NCBI GenBank assembly: GCA_002104985.1
Contig: MCGO01000021.1
Coordinates: forward strand, 496,001 to 560,000
Direction of reading: 5' to 3'
Source: Rhizoclosmatium globosum
Lineage: Eukaryota > Chytridiomycota > Chytridiomycetes > Chytridiales > Chytriomycetaceae
Length of the DNA stretch: 64,000 bases
Shown here: one piece after another, positions 11,626-23,639 of the stretch
Numbering within the stretch: position 1 is the stretch's first letter
Layout of the letters: the number at the start of each line of letters is the position of its first letter
Notes under the pieces: generated by a model
Database searches by the model: none
What the model was told of the DNA's origin: nothing
What the model saw: only the letters and a program-made list of their open reading frames with translations
Translations under genes and position numbers: made by a program

Positions 11626-11649
11626 ACTCAACAAAATAAAAAAAAAGCA

Positions 11650-12168
11650 TTAATTGTCCTTTGGCTTCCCACCCTCCGCAAACACCTTCATACTCTCACC
11701 CGTCAACCGATACATTTTCCATTCACTCAATTCCCTCGCACCAACCGTTGGGCCCGTGTAAAAGTTGATGGCGGGTGTGTTCCAATCAAGCGCCGTCCAC
11801 TCAACCCGTCCAAACCCTTCCGAGACAGCTTTCTGTGCAAGGTATCGCAAGAGCACAGTTCCTACACCTTTTCCACGTGCGTCTTCGGAGACAAAGAGGT
11901 CTTCGAGGTGGATGCCTGGCTTGGAGAGGAACGTGCTGTATGTGAAGTAGTAGATGGCGAATCCGAGGTCGATTCCGTTTTCGGTGGCAAAGACGACTTC
12001 GGCGTATTTGGTGGTGAAGAGCGTGTCTTCGAGGTCTTGCGTTGTGCCAACGTGTTCGTGCTCGAGCTTCTCAAAGATGGCAAGGTCTCGGATGAAGTTG
12101 AAGATTTGGGGGACGTCTGCTTTGGTGGCCTTGCGGATTTGGATGCCGTTGCCGTTGCTGTTGGTCAT
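11650..12168 (-). CDS. GNAT acetyltransferase, SAT1/SAT2-like
   Basis: Intronless, 172 residues, the usual length for diamine/thialysine N-acetyltransferases. It begins IRKATKADVPQI, has the LEDLFVSEDARGKGVG block (beta-4 plus the acetyl-CoA pyrophosphate loop R-G-K-G-V-G), and continues to WTALDWNTPAINFY, the signature of the SAT1/SAT2 group. It would transfer acetyl from acetyl-CoA to a polyamine or amino-acid side-chain amine in the cytosol. The exact substrate cannot be fixed. The last 20 residues are an unremarkable hydrophilic tail. Confidence 0.85.
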   Translation of the reverse strand: MTNSNGNGIQIRKATKADVPQIFNFIRDLAIFEKLEHEHVGTTQDLEDTLFTTKYAEVVFATENGIDLGFAIYYFTYSTFLSKPGIHLEDLFVSEDARGKGVGTVLLRYLAQKAVSEGFGRVEWTALDWNTPAINFYTGPTVGARELSEWKMYRLTGESMKVFAEGGKPKDN

Positions 12169-12388
12169 TGGGTGAAAGATTTGTGGAACCGAGTGATAGC
12201 ACCAAAGTGATCACAAATCCGGAACGGAAAGGAATCAGATAACAAACAATTCAGATGCATATGCAGACTTTATTGCTAATGTAAGACAACAAACGCACAC
12301 ACAAACACTCAGGCTGTAGACAATGACTCCCGTCAGGGGGGGAGAAACAAAATAAGATAGAAACAAGGGCATTAAAAGTTAAACACGT

Positions 12389-14163
12389 TTAAGAGAACAA
12401 ACGCTTCTCGTAAGAGTGCAAGCCGTGAACACCTCCCTCCAATTGAGCACTAGCACTTCTCTTTTGGAATCGGACCTCACCGCTAGCGACTTTGTCCTTC
12501 AACTCCTCAACACTTCTGACACCAATGTCCTGCAAACCGTGTTGCACACCGGTAGTCAAGTAACCAACAAACTTCTTGACAGTACCCTTGTCAACAACGG
12601 CTCCAACAACTCCCTGAGCAACCTTGATCTTGTCACCCTCAGAGAAGTAACGCTTTCCAGCGGCATCACCCTTCTCCATGGCGTCAAGGGAACCCATACC
12701 ACGGTACTTCTTGAGTCTCTTTCCTTCGTCGTAGAAGTACTCTCCTGGAGACTCGGTGGTACCGGCAAGCAAGGAACCCATCATGACACCAGAGGCACCA
12801 AGAGCAACAGCCTTGACAATGTGACCAACGTTAGCAATACCACCGTCAGCAATGACGGGGACACCGAATTGACGGGCGTACTGGGCAACCTTGAAGACAG
12901 CGGTACCCTGTGGACGTCCACAAGCCATTACTTCCTGGGTGATACAGATAGATCCAGAACCCATACCAACACGCAAAGCGTCGGCACCAGCCTCAATCAA
13001 GTTACGGGCCTGTTCAGTGGTGACAACGTTTCCGGCAATGACTTCAAGGGATGGGTATGTCTTCTTGATGTATCGGATCATTTCAATTTGGAAGGTGGAG
13101 TTACCCTGGGAAGAGTCGAGAACAACAACGTCGAGGCCAGCCTTGACAAGAGCTTCAAGACGGATCTTGTCTTCTTCGTGGGTGGAGATGGCGGCGGCAA
13201 CGAGGAGCTGGCGGGCAGAGGTGGAGGCCCATGGGTAGTCACGGGTCTTGATCAAGTCGGAACGGGCGAGGAGGGCAGTGAGGTTGAATGAGCCGTCCAC
13301 GATGGGAAGCTTTCCCTTCTTGGATTGACGGAGAATCTTTTGGGCGTCCGAGTACGAGATTCCTTGCTTGGCGGTGGTGAGTTCGGTGGTCATGACTTCG
13401 GAAAGGAGCTTTGTCTCGTCGTTGCTTCCTTGCAAAAAGTCAATGTCACGTCTGGTGACGATACCGAGCAACTTTGAGTGCAACTTTCCAGTCTCAGTGA
13501 TTGGGATACCGCAGAAACCAAACTGCTTCTTGATCTCGAGAACCTTGCGGACAGTGTCGGTTGGCTTCAAGCAGAGAGGGTCGGTGATGAATCCGTTCTC
13601 AAACTTCTTGACTTGGCGGACCATGTCAGATTGCTCCTGGACGGAACAGTTGTGGTGGATGACACCGAGACCACCGTTCAAAGCCATGTGGATAGCCATT
13701 TGTGTTTCTGCATGATGAATGAAGTTGTTAGCAGGTGGCGATGATTTCGAATACAGGTTGAGTGTAGTGGGAACGAGACAAAAAGAAAAAAAGGGGGTAT
13801 GCACACACACACACACACAAGACACGTACCAGTGACAGTGTCCATTGGAGAAGACAGGAAGGGAGTCTTGATCTTCGTTCGCTTTGTAATGTGCGAGTCC
13901 AAGTTGACCTTGTCAGCGCCAAAGTCGATGAATCCAGGCAGAATGAGGAAGTCGTTGTAGGTCAGGCCGCCTGAGATGGACTCGTTGAACAGCTCGGCCG
14001 CAGAGAGTCCGTCCGTCGTTGGCGCCTTGAGCAGCTCTCTCATTCGGGCATCGCGCTCCTTGGCCGTCTCTTGCCGGCCCTCGCGCTGCTGAAGCGGGAC
14101 AAGTGGGAACTCGCCCTCGTACTCAGAGTGCAGGATTTCAGAGTGCGTGCGCTTGCCGTCCAT
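12389..14163 (-). CDS. Inosine-5'-monophosphate dehydrogenase
   Basis: Exons 14163-13830 and 13707-12389 with a 122-base phase-1 intron give 550 residues. IMPDH oxidises IMP to XMP with NAD+, the committed step of guanine nucleotide synthesis in the cytosol. Seen: [11 protein letters not shown] and [10 protein letters not shown] near the start; a CBS pair ([12 protein letters not shown] to KGKLPIVDG); [13 protein letters not shown]; the catalytic loop [13 protein letters not shown] with the active-site Cys; PVIADGGI; and the flap region starting RYFSEG. The intron falls just after the PMDTVT motif and contains a CA dinucleotide run. Sequence and length are typical; nothing suggests loss of activity. 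Confidence 0.97.
13802..13819. repeat. (CA)9 microsatellite in IMPDH intron
   Basis: Nine CA units lie next to the 5' splice site of the IMP dehydrogenase intron (GT/TG repeats on the coding strand). Likely length-polymorphic. Confidence 0.9.
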
Positions 14164-14499
14164 TGTTTTGTTTGAATGATGTTGTTGGTGGTTTGTTTGT
14201 GGGAACGGGGGGGTTTCCCCCAAAAAGAAAAAAGAAAACTGCCCTCCTTCTTATACCCTTTTGCTTCGTCGATTTTTTCAAATCATCTCCATCTTGGGGA
14301 GAGTTGAAAATTTCATTTTGCGTTTATCGTTATCGTTGAGAAAAATGAGTAGTTAAGTTTACTTTGTGTATTTACTTTGATGACTATCGAAGAGATTTAT
14401 CAAAACAATGCATCCTTCTTTTCATTCCAGAACAAAGAACCGCCTCACCGTCCGCCATTGTGTATTGTTGCTTTCAGTCTTGCTAGACACTATTCTGAA

Positions 14500-16095
14500 A
14501 TGACATCCGTGGCTCCGGCACCCCTTCCTGGTGCTCTTCAAAAGAACCTTAGCACTGGCAACATTGAGGCTATTCCTTCCCATGACCAAGAATCAGATAC
14601 CAACAATAACAACTCATCACTGCAAGACTCTAAGCGGCTTGGATTTGCAAAGTCGTTTAATAGGTTAGTGAGCACCACTCAGAACGCCTAGTAACAGTGT
14701 GGACGGGAAATGGATAGTCCTGCTTGAGATGCAGCCGTCTTGGATGTGTAATAAGTCTCAAACTTAAGAAACTCATACCCTACTCAGGTTATCCGCCAGC
14801 AATGAGAGCGCACAACCTGAAAACATCAATGAAAAGCTCAAAACAACTTTCGTGGACTTCTGTAGCGTTGTTGAGAAGGGTGTAAATGATGCCTTACTGT
14901 CGAGATTCAACCAAATCCACGGAATATCAACGCCATCAAATGGTATCGTCCATCATTTTTACCAACTACAGGTTTTGAGATTCTTCTGCTCAATAGATCG
15001 GCTTGCATCAAGTGGTAGCGCTATTCATCTCAATGTTCAAGATACAGATAAACAATCAGAGAGCGCGACTGAAATGCCTTTGTCACAACAAAAGAAGCTT
15101 GCACAGAGCGGCAGTATGCACAGTTTACATCATAGTAGAGCAGCTTCAAGGGGTCGACAAGAATCGCCAGGTATATCGCCTAGCTTCCGTCGCATTGTAA
15201 AGTCAATTTAACGTAATCATGGACAGGTGGACTTAAACATGCACGGTCTCTTCACCGCGCAGCAAGCGGTCGCGTTCGAAGTGCAGGAAAATGTGCCGCC
15301 TGTTACCTTTCCAAAGAAGAATCATACAAACTACGTCTCACTATAGAAGCCCGAATCCGCTGCCCAGGAGCAGCTCCAGAAATGCCACCCTTACCTCCAC
15401 TCCCCACCGCAACCGGAAAATGGGCTTCCACAAACGACGAACTCACAAACTCCACCAACACTCCAGCCAACGCAACCATCACCACAACTGGAACATCCCC
15501 CAACATCTCCCGCGAAGCCAGTAAATCCTCCCTCGTCAAAGACGGAAGCAACCCATCCCTCCCCATCCCAACCGACCCCTCCACAACCCACCCCCGCACC
15601 CCCTCAAACCTCACCAAAAAAACCGGCGCCTCCAGATCCTTCACAAACCTCCAACCCCAAGACGACAAATCCCACCCACCCTCCGTCGCCGAACAAGCAC
15701 GCGACATCCGAAACGCAATCACAGCAATCATAAACGACATGCCCGAACCGATCCCAGGAACCCCCATCATAATCATGTTCAACGCCATAGTCTACCATGA
15801 AGCCGTTGCATCAGCAGCCGGCAGCGGCGACGAACCCCCCGCGGACTACGCGCTTGCCTTTTCGTGGAAGAGTGAGACGAATACGCCGTGTGGGGCTATG
15901 ATTAAGGAGTTGAAGCAGCAGAGGATGGAGCTTGCGTATCGGGAGCAAGGTGTTGAATTGGATAGTGTGAAGGCGGAGGCGGCTGCTGCTGCGGCGCTTG
16001 CGGAGCAGAGTACGATTGTGGGGAAATTGAAGGGGTTGCTTCGGTTAGGGTCCAAGAATAACTTGAAAAAGTCTTCGAGTACAGTGATGGAGTGA
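14500..16095 (+). CDS. Hypothetical protein with disordered middle and helical C terminus
   Basis: Built from the ATG at 14500 (an in-frame upstream ATG at 14377 is possible). Introns run from about 14664 to 14788, 14942-15000 (its length keeps frame) and about 15171-15227. Exon 4 then reads through to 16095. The middle (15400-15690) is Ser/Thr/Pro/Asn-rich and disordered. A folded-looking segment (QARDIRNAITAIINDMPEP) is followed by an Ala/Glu-rich helix and a basic Leu/Lys end. One exon has two Cys (KCAACYLSKEES). I do not recognise the family. Strong C-richness around 15520-15700 gives spurious antisense ORFs. Confidence 0.6.
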
Positions 16096-16255
16096 TTTGT
16101 TTTCAGAAAGAAATGTTTTTTGGTTTGTGTGTTCGAACGTGGTTGTGTGTCTTTCGTTGTCAAGATTCCTTCATTTGATTTTTCAACTTCTGTTCTTTTA
16201 TTTAAAGTTTTGTTTATGGAGGATACTCAAGAATTAAAATGTGAGATCTATTAAC

Positions 16256-18129
16256 TTAATACGATGATTGGTCCGTGAGCTCTTCATTCGTGATGGTTGA
16301 AACAGAGTCTCTTGCAACATTCTGAATTCTAAAGTTCTTTTCGCTTTGGGGTTGATTTCGGTTAGGAGGCGAAAGACTCTTCAACTGCTGGTGCAAGAGT
16401 GATGCAAGATAAACTTGTCCTTCATCTAATACATGTTCTTCTTGATTTTGAATCTTAATTGGTGCTGGTGGTAGTGGTGGGATTTTTCGAGTGCTCAATT
16501 TACTTGGTGTTGGTCTCTCAATTTCCACCAAGTTCTCAACTGGAACCAATTGCTCAGTTAAAACACGATCATTTTCAAGAGTTTCACTAGACTCAAGAAC
16601 GACGGGTACTTCCACTTTAGCTTCAATGGCAGCAGTTGAAACGACGGTTGGTACTGTCGGAACTGGCGCCAGAAGGGACATCGGATGCAAGATTGTAACA
16701 GGAATCTCAACTTTAATTTCCTGACTACCGCGAGGAGTTATACTAACTTGAACAGCGTACGAGACTTCAATTAAAAGCCCGTTTTGGATTGATCGAGCGA
16801 GAGACTGTCAAGTATGTTCAAATTGCAAAAATTCAAAATGGCATCGCAACTTACTGGTATGTCAATCTCCGCCATAAGAGAAACGCTTTCTCCCTTCTTT
16901 ACTCCACTCCAACTGTCTTTCGTGAATAGCGATACATTCTTTTCAGAACGTTCAGTCCAGAGTGGATTTGGACGTGTGATGTAAGGTGCAGAGTTTGATT
17001 TTGGTTTCACAGCAACGTAGGTCTTTTCAGCAACAACCAAACGCGAAAAGTGAAGTGGGATAAGTGTGCCAATATCAGAGTTTGTTCGAGAAAATGTTTT
17101 GAGCCTGCGAACGAGAGAAAGTTTCAACGTTTTCACCTTGTAAGTGCGTATTAGTTTCTAAATCAAATGGCAAGGTGTAGTGCTCACTTTTCTGCGACTC
17201 TCATTTCTAACATCAACCAACACATGGCCAACACCACCAGAGATCCAAGCGCCAGAGCTACTACTGTTCACATCATCAAACTCACGCGTATGGCATCGTG
17301 CCTTAACAGAAACCTCTCCACTTCTCGACTTCAACCACCCAACAATCCGGGAATCCTGAGCCCACATTGTCAAACTCGGAACAATATTCGGAGGCAAAAA
17401 CATCGGAACGTGTTGTACCACCTGCGCCTCTTGGTGAACAACCAGCAACGTTGGTTTACTGAACCCGAATTTTGCTTCAACAGCAGCCGAAACAATGTAT
17501 CTGATTCCACCGACTTTTGGGCTCCAGAAAGAGCTTGGAAGACTTGTTTCGGAGGTAAGCTTGATGGAGAAGTCAAAGGATGTTGTTCCTTGTCTTGCAG
17601 GCCACCTTTAAGAATCGTCAGCTATTAATCTATAAAAAACAAAAAACCTACATTCCATGCTCATCACAAGGACCTGGAATAATTGCCTCACTTGGTGGCA
17701 TTCTTGCAGATTGCAGATCGACAGTATCGTGAAAGAACAGCCTCCTACTCGCACTCGAAGCGGAACTCGACAAGACTTCTTCATATCCAGCTAAATAAAC
17801 TGTAATTTTTCCGATTTTCACGTTCTTTGCGCTCGTGCACTTCAACGTGAAACGTCCTGACACGTTGTTGCAGGCGATGAAAATCCCTGCTGTAAGGTCA
17901 AGCTATTTCAGTTATTAGCATCAATAGCTGACATATTATTTGTTATTACTCTTGTTCTTAAGCTTCTGGATCGCGTTTTGGTGTCAACTTGGTCGAATGG
18001 TGGAACAGGTTTCGCGTCAGTAGCAAGGGCCAGAGTTTCGTTACGTTCTGGTCCGATTTCTTTCGGTTCAGTAGTTTGAAGAGGATTAGTCTGCCATTCC
18101 GCTTTGGCAGCTCGCAATTGCTGGCTCAT
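16256..18129 (-). CDS. Arrestin-domain protein (ART/ARRDC-like)
   Basis: About five exons starting at the ATG at 18129. An Arrestin_N-like beta-sheet region is visible as TLKCTSAKNVKIGKITVYL with AGYEE. An Arrestin_C region begins GHVLVDVRNESRRKVKTLKL and continues through PLHFSRLVVAEKTY. The C-terminal 150 residues are disordered and Pro-rich, without an obvious PPxY motif for Nedd4/Rsp5 ligases. Fungal arrestins of this type act as adaptors that bring ubiquitin ligases to membrane transporters or receptors. Absence of a PY motif makes an Rsp5-adaptor role less certain here. Exon joins in 16790-17960 were not all resolved. Confidence 0.75.
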
Positions 18130-18186
18130 TGGGAACGATTGTCACCTGAACTGGTGGCTGGAAATAAAATACAGACAATAATTACT

Positions 18187-19760
18187 CTATTTCACTCGCA
18201 AGTCAAACCCCATCTCCATAAATAAGTCTTTCCAAATCGATAGACTCTCATTCCGTATTAGGTTATAGTATTTTGGCCCTTCTATCCTCACATTCTTGGT
18301 ATCAAACTTTTCAAACGGAATCTTCGTCAACTCACGCAACTCTTTGAAGCTATCGAAATAGTATACAAAGGGTGTGAATTCTCTACGATAATAATCGCAA
18401 AATTCTGTCCAAGTAGCCTGGTACGGACCACTCAATCGTGATCGTAAATCCTCATCTGGTTCAATCCTCCTCTCAAATTCACCGCTAGAAGTTAATTTCG
18501 CATGTTTTTCAGGATCAGATACGAAAAGTGCTGCTTCCTCCAGTTTGTTAATCCAATCGAAAAAGTAGTGATGATAACCAGTGCCAATGATGGCCTACAA
18601 TTCAAACATCAGAAAACTCCAAATATGTTTGAATGAAATTATTATTCGTTACCTTGAGAAATCTTGGTGTTGGAAGGACTTGGGGAACGCCGTGCGCGAT
18701 ATTCTCGTAAAACTTCATCACGGAGACTTGGTATGGAAAATCGAGGAATGCTTTGTAGTGTAGAAGAACTTCAGGGCCTCCATACTTTTTCTTGAGCTGT
18801 ACCAAACCGGAACTGACTCCTTGAAAGAGTAACAGTTGCATCACTTTGGGTTTGTTGATAGGCTCCTCGTTTTTAATGATTGAAATCGAGTCTATCGCTT
18901 CAGGAATTTTGATTCCAGCTACCTTCCCATTCTTCTTGATAGAAATCGCTGGACTTGAATTTCCCTTTCCTTGAGGATCAACATTCCAAACTCCAAGTGA
19001 CCTCAACAACCTGAATCTAGGAGCTTTCCCAACCCTCATCCTGAAATAAACCTCCTCAAACGGGTTATTCGCGGTCCAAAACAGATTCCGCGGAGGATCA
19101 TCAATCAGCCTTCGAAGCATCTCATAATAATCCTCGTGCTGATCAATCATCCAATCAAACCGATTTGTCAATTCAACCACAACATTCGATTGACACCGCC
19201 GCGACGAATCCGTCTCCAACAATGAAAGAAGGATCCCACGAGCGTCAGGCAACGTATCTGCAATGACAATCACATCCGATTGACTACACAAAGACGAAAT
19301 ATATCCGGAATCAATGAGTCTCTGGGCATCTTCTTCGCGCATACCGTAGCGTGTTACTTTTCGTGGGTTGAGGACTTTGAAGTTGAGACCGAAGTGTAAC
19401 ATTACGCCGTGGAAGTTTTCGTTGCATCCTCGATGTCCGTTGAAATACGTTATTCGGGGGAAGGATGACAGTGAGTCTGTAGGTAAGTTTTTAAGCCAAG
19501 ATCCATAATAGGTTAGGTGGGATAGTGTTCGAAATACCTTTATGTTTCCAAGGTTCCAGGGTGACTGTCGAGTAGTTCAAGAGTTTGTCTTGCTTCAGTT
19601 TCTTTGGAGGGAGTCCGTCTTTCGTTGATTGTGCTGACGACGCCACATCAGGAGAGGTCAGAACCACTCGGACCAGTTGGATGATGTTTGATATAAGCAT
19701 GAAACAAACTACAATAAGGATGAGCCTTTTGACTGCTCTAACCAATGGAGATGGTAGCAT
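18187..19760 (-). CDS. Type II membrane glycosyltransferase-like protein, copy 1
   Basis: Four or five exons. The N terminus is a signal anchor (basic residues, then LILIVVCFMLISNIIQLV), giving a Golgi-type type II topology. A conserved core follows: RITYFNGHRGCNENFHG, then SDVIVIADTLPDARGILL, NRFDW, FWTANNPFEEVY, and a C-terminal block FLDFPYQVSVMKFYENIAHG leading to PQVLPTPRFL. The last block resembles the donor-binding region of GT-B glycosyltransferases, where an acidic residue precedes A-x-G-x-P. Its paralogue lies immediately upstream on the same strand. Substrate and CAZy family not assigned. The putative start at 19760 follows the stop of copy 2 by about 100 bases. Confidence 0.6.
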
Positions 19761-19863
19761 CAGGACTTTGTGACAGCAAAATGGTACTTTGTGAAATGGA
19801 ACAAATGGAAAAGTGGTATGTACATTAATTTACCAAATCATCTTCATCAATCATCAACAATCA

Positions 19864-21877
19864 TCAATCATCATAACTTTTTACCCCCGTATACCCCATT
19901 TCATGAAACATTTCAATCCAAGAAACCATACTCTGTTCCCGAATCTTTTTATAAAACTTGGGTCCCTCCACCTTCACATTCTTGTAATCAAATAACTCGA
20001 CGGGAGTGTTAATCAGGACTGCCAGCTCCTTAAGTGAATCGAACTGATAAACAAACGGTTGAAACTCAGGACGATAGTAATCCGATAAATTCATCCATTT
20101 TGGTTTATGGTTCATCAACACCGCTTCCTGTTTATGCATCTCCGCTTTCTCAAAGTCATCGATATGGTCACGCCTTTGGATGCGTGGGGAGTGGTTCCGG
20201 ATTTCTTCCGCTTCGTCATGTTCGTCTTTGGCCTTCTGTTCTTGGATGGTTTTGCGTTTTTGTTCGGCCCATTTGAGTTTATCTTTTTGTGCCTCTTTTT
20301 TTAGTTTGGCTTCGTCCGTTTGTCGCTTTTCTGTGAGCCATTTTGCGTGGGCTTCGGGGTTGTCCAGATACATTTGGACTTCTTCTAGTTTGTCAAGATA
20401 CATGCCGAAGTAGTGGTGATTGTTAGTCTGTGTGGAAAGTTGAGTATACCTCTTTAAAAGACAAAGTGCAGTAGGTGATTACCTTGACAAGTTCGTAAAG
20501 AAATCTAGGTGTTGGAATCACCTGTGGGATTCCGTGAGCAATGTTCTCGTAAAACTTCATGACTGACACTTGGTAAGGAAAATCGAGGAACGCTTTGTAC
20601 TTGGATAGTCCAGCTGGACCCTTGTACCGTTTTGGGAGCAAATCGATAGGCATGCAATAAAATTCAACAAGATCACGAACAATTGGTCGAGACGGTCTTG
20701 CAAACGTTTGCACCATCGCAAATCGATTCGATGAATCATTTGTATCGTTATTTTTTGTTGCTGTCGCAGCTATCCCAGGATTCAGTACTACTGGTCCACT
20801 TGAATCCACGTTCCAAGCGCCTAATGATCGCACCAGCCGCACTTTGGGAGATTTGCCTATCCGTGCACGCATGTATAGTTCCTCAAAAGGATTGTTCGCA
20901 GTCCAAAACAGGTTTGGTGGTGGATTCTCAATGAGTTTCAATAGCATCGCATTGTATTCTTCAAGGTCAGCAACGTTCCAGTCATATCGATTCGTCATTT
21001 CGATTATAATATTTGACTTGCATCGTTTGGATACGTCCTTTTCAAGTAAGGAGAGCAGGACGGCCCGAGAGTCTGGTACAGTATCTGCATTGATGATAAC
21101 ATCCGATGCGGCACACAAATCGGCAACGTATCCGGAATCAATCAATGTTCTTGCGTCCAGCTCGTTCATACCATATCCAGTGAAGTTTCGTGGATTAACA
21201 ATGTTGAAGTTCAGATGAAGACGTGAAAGCACACCATGCAGATTTTCGTTACAGCCTCTATGACCATTCAAGTAGGTTATCCGAGGTGTTGAGGAGAATG
21301 AGTCTGTGGATATCGTGGTTCAGGTGAAATAACTTTTAATGACCAAATGTAAAGAAACACTCACCTCTATGCTTCCATGGCTCGAAAACAACTTGATCAA
21401 AGTCAATGAGCTTTGAGTTGTAGTTTGGTCGAGCATCTAACGCAGCTTTGGCCTTGACACCAAGTTTGAGGGGTTCCCGCTTCTTTTCCTTCTCATTCAG
21501 CCGCCCATACCAGATGTTGTGCTTCAGATGGGCAAATTTCTTGTCGAAGTCGACTAATCTCTTGCTTTGTGTCCCCATTTTGTGAATGACCTCAAACTCA
21601 GGTTCATTGTTGTAGAACTCGTAGGGCACTGAATCTGTTCACCACATCATTGCTTTAGATTTCCCGGCCTTGTACCACTATTCTTGTACTTACTATTGTA
21701 CGGTTTGCAATCTGGGCGCTTTCCGACAAAGAAGTGAGACAAGTAGTTCTTTTGTTGGACACGATCCATGAACAAGGCCAGAGATACAATTGTGTAGACC
21801 ATTGCAGCCATCAATAGGCTAACTACTAGTGCGCTGCCCACTGTCTTAAGATAGCGACGAGGGAAGCAGCGGGGCAT
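19864..21877 (-). CDS. Type II membrane glycosyltransferase-like protein, copy 2
   Basis: Tandem paralogue of the preceding gene, start at 21877, several exons. It has a single N-terminal transmembrane segment (ALVVSLLMAAMVYTIVSLAL), a longer stem, and then the same core blocks: NGHRGCNENLHG, SDVIINADTVPDSRAVLL, NRYDW, FWTANNPFEELY, FLDFPYQVSVMKFYENIAHG and IPQVIPTPRFL. It differs by a highly charged Lys/Glu/Gln insert near the C terminus (20150-20400, a probable helix). The core is close enough to copy 1 for recent duplication, while stems differ. Likely Golgi glycosylation of cell-surface polymers; the sugar is unknown. Starts 73 bases from a divergent sugar-nucleotide epimerase-like gene. 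Confidence 0.6.
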
Positions 21878-21950
21878 CTGAGTGGTACGCCACTTGATGG
21901 ATTGAATTGATTTATTGGATTTAAAAAGAAGAAGAAAAGAATAGCTTATT

Positions 21951-23527
21951 ATGTCCACCACCACCCCCTCTTCAAAGCCACGTGTCCTTGTTCTCGGCGG
22001 CACCGGATTCGTTGGCCGCCACGTAGTTTCGCACTTGATTAACTCTGAATTGGCGTCGATCGTGCGCGTTGTGGACAAGGTGCTTCCCGCCACGGCCTAT
22101 TTGAGTGTCGCGCACAAGGCCGCATTTGAACGAACCGAGTTTGTTCAGGCGAATTTGGGCAGCCAAAGTAAGGCCATTCACAGACTGCCTAGTAACTACC
22201 TGGCAACTAACCACAGTAACCCCAACACAGTCGCTCTCGAAAAGGCTTTTACCCTGCCTGACAATGCTCAGTTTGACTACGTGTTCAACCTGGCCGGAGA
22301 ATCAAAGTACTCGCAGTCGGACGAGGTGCTTACTGCCTGTGCTGCGTGTCTTGCATCCACCGATCAAGCACTGCTAATTTAATCTCTCCCACCCGTGACC
22401 CAACCTAAATAGGTCTACGAGGAACGCATCGCAACTCTGTCTCTTAACATTGCAAAAGAAGCAGCAAAGCGAAACGTGAAGGCTTTTGCTCAATTAAGCA
22501 CTGGTCAAGTCTATGCTTACAACAAGGTACCTCACAAACCTCCACCTAAGTGACCCTCACCAACACTTCTTAACGCGTCTTTTCATTCAATCAAGAAACC
22601 TGCCGATGAAACAGCGGCATTAAAGCCGTGGACAAACAATGCCAAATTTAAATTGAAGGCCGAGGAGTCTCTTCGTGCCATTGAAGGCTTGAACGTTGTC
22701 ATTTTCCGTACTGCCGCCATTTACGGTCCTTCCGATGTCAGTAGCATCAGTTGAGTAGTCTCATTTGAAATGTTTGAGAGACAGATAACGGTTGTCAGCT
22801 AAATTGATTTCAACTATTGATATGTAGCTCCGCGTATCATCATGGGCGCAGTGTACAGACAACTCAAGGAACCAATGAACCTGCTTTGGACAAAGGACTT
22901 GAAAATTAACACTGTTCATGTGACTGATGTTGCGCGTGCAATGTGGGCTGCCACTGTCCAATCCTCTGACGGTGGATCTCGTAAAACTCCAATTGCAAAG
23001 GGAGGAGAAGTGTACAACTTGTGTGACAAGAGTGACAGCGGTACGCTATCTCCAAGTCCTTCCCTCCAACCCTTCCCCCCATATTGAATCACTGTATTCT
23101 GACATACTCAATAGACCAAGGCTCAATCAATCAAGTCATCAAGTCAATCTTTGGCATTGAAACGGGCTTCCAAGGAACAATCATTTCGCAGTTTGCCAAA
23201 CTCAACCTTGAGTCAATCACGGAAGATGTGAATGAGAAGCACTTGGAACCATGGGCGCAGCTTTGTAAAGCAGGTGGCGTGAATTCAACTCCATTGACAC
23301 CGTACTTGGACAAGGAGTTGCTGAGAGACAACGCTTTGAATTTGGATGGATCATTGGTGAGTATGGGTTGTCTTGATTTCAGCACATGTCATCTAAAACC
23401 GTATTTTTAGATTGAACGTACCTTTGACTTCCAATATAGCGTGCCAAAGTTCACAGAAGAAAAGATTCGGGAAGTGATTAAGGACTTCGAGGACATTGGG
23501 GTTTGGCCAAAAGGAACCACCCTTTGA
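21951..23527 (+). CDS. NAD-dependent epimerase/dehydratase (extended SDR)
   Basis: About eight exons. The N terminus has the Rossmann glycine motif VLVLGGTGFVGRHV. Then come FDYVFNLAGESKYS, the catalytic-type QLSTGQVYAYNK (Y-x3-K), FRTAAIYGPSD and NTVHVTDVARAMW, all standard stations of extended SDRs such as nucleotide-sugar epimerases and dehydratases. The C terminus ends GVWPKGTTL at 23525-23527. It would bind NAD(P) and modify a sugar nucleotide or related alcohol. The divergent neighbours are two glycosyltransferase-like genes, which is suggestive of a shared glycan pathway but not proof. Confidence 0.75.
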
Positions 23528-23639
23528 AGATGATTCGTTCTTTCTGCTTTTTATCCAAAATATTCAAACAGATAAAGGCTTGTACTTCTTATTCAGTTAT
23601 CAATATTCAGGTTTCGAAAGAGTTTTCAGTGGGCTGAAA

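Noticed and set aside
12416..13291. Long antisense ORF (291 codons) across IMP dehydrogenase
   Set aside because: Shadow of the highly biased IMPDH codons; low-complexity Ser/Thr/Leu protein with no family features.
13802..13819. CA run as a telomere or CRISPR-like repeat
   Set aside because: Simple intronic dinucleotide microsatellite; no spacer structure.
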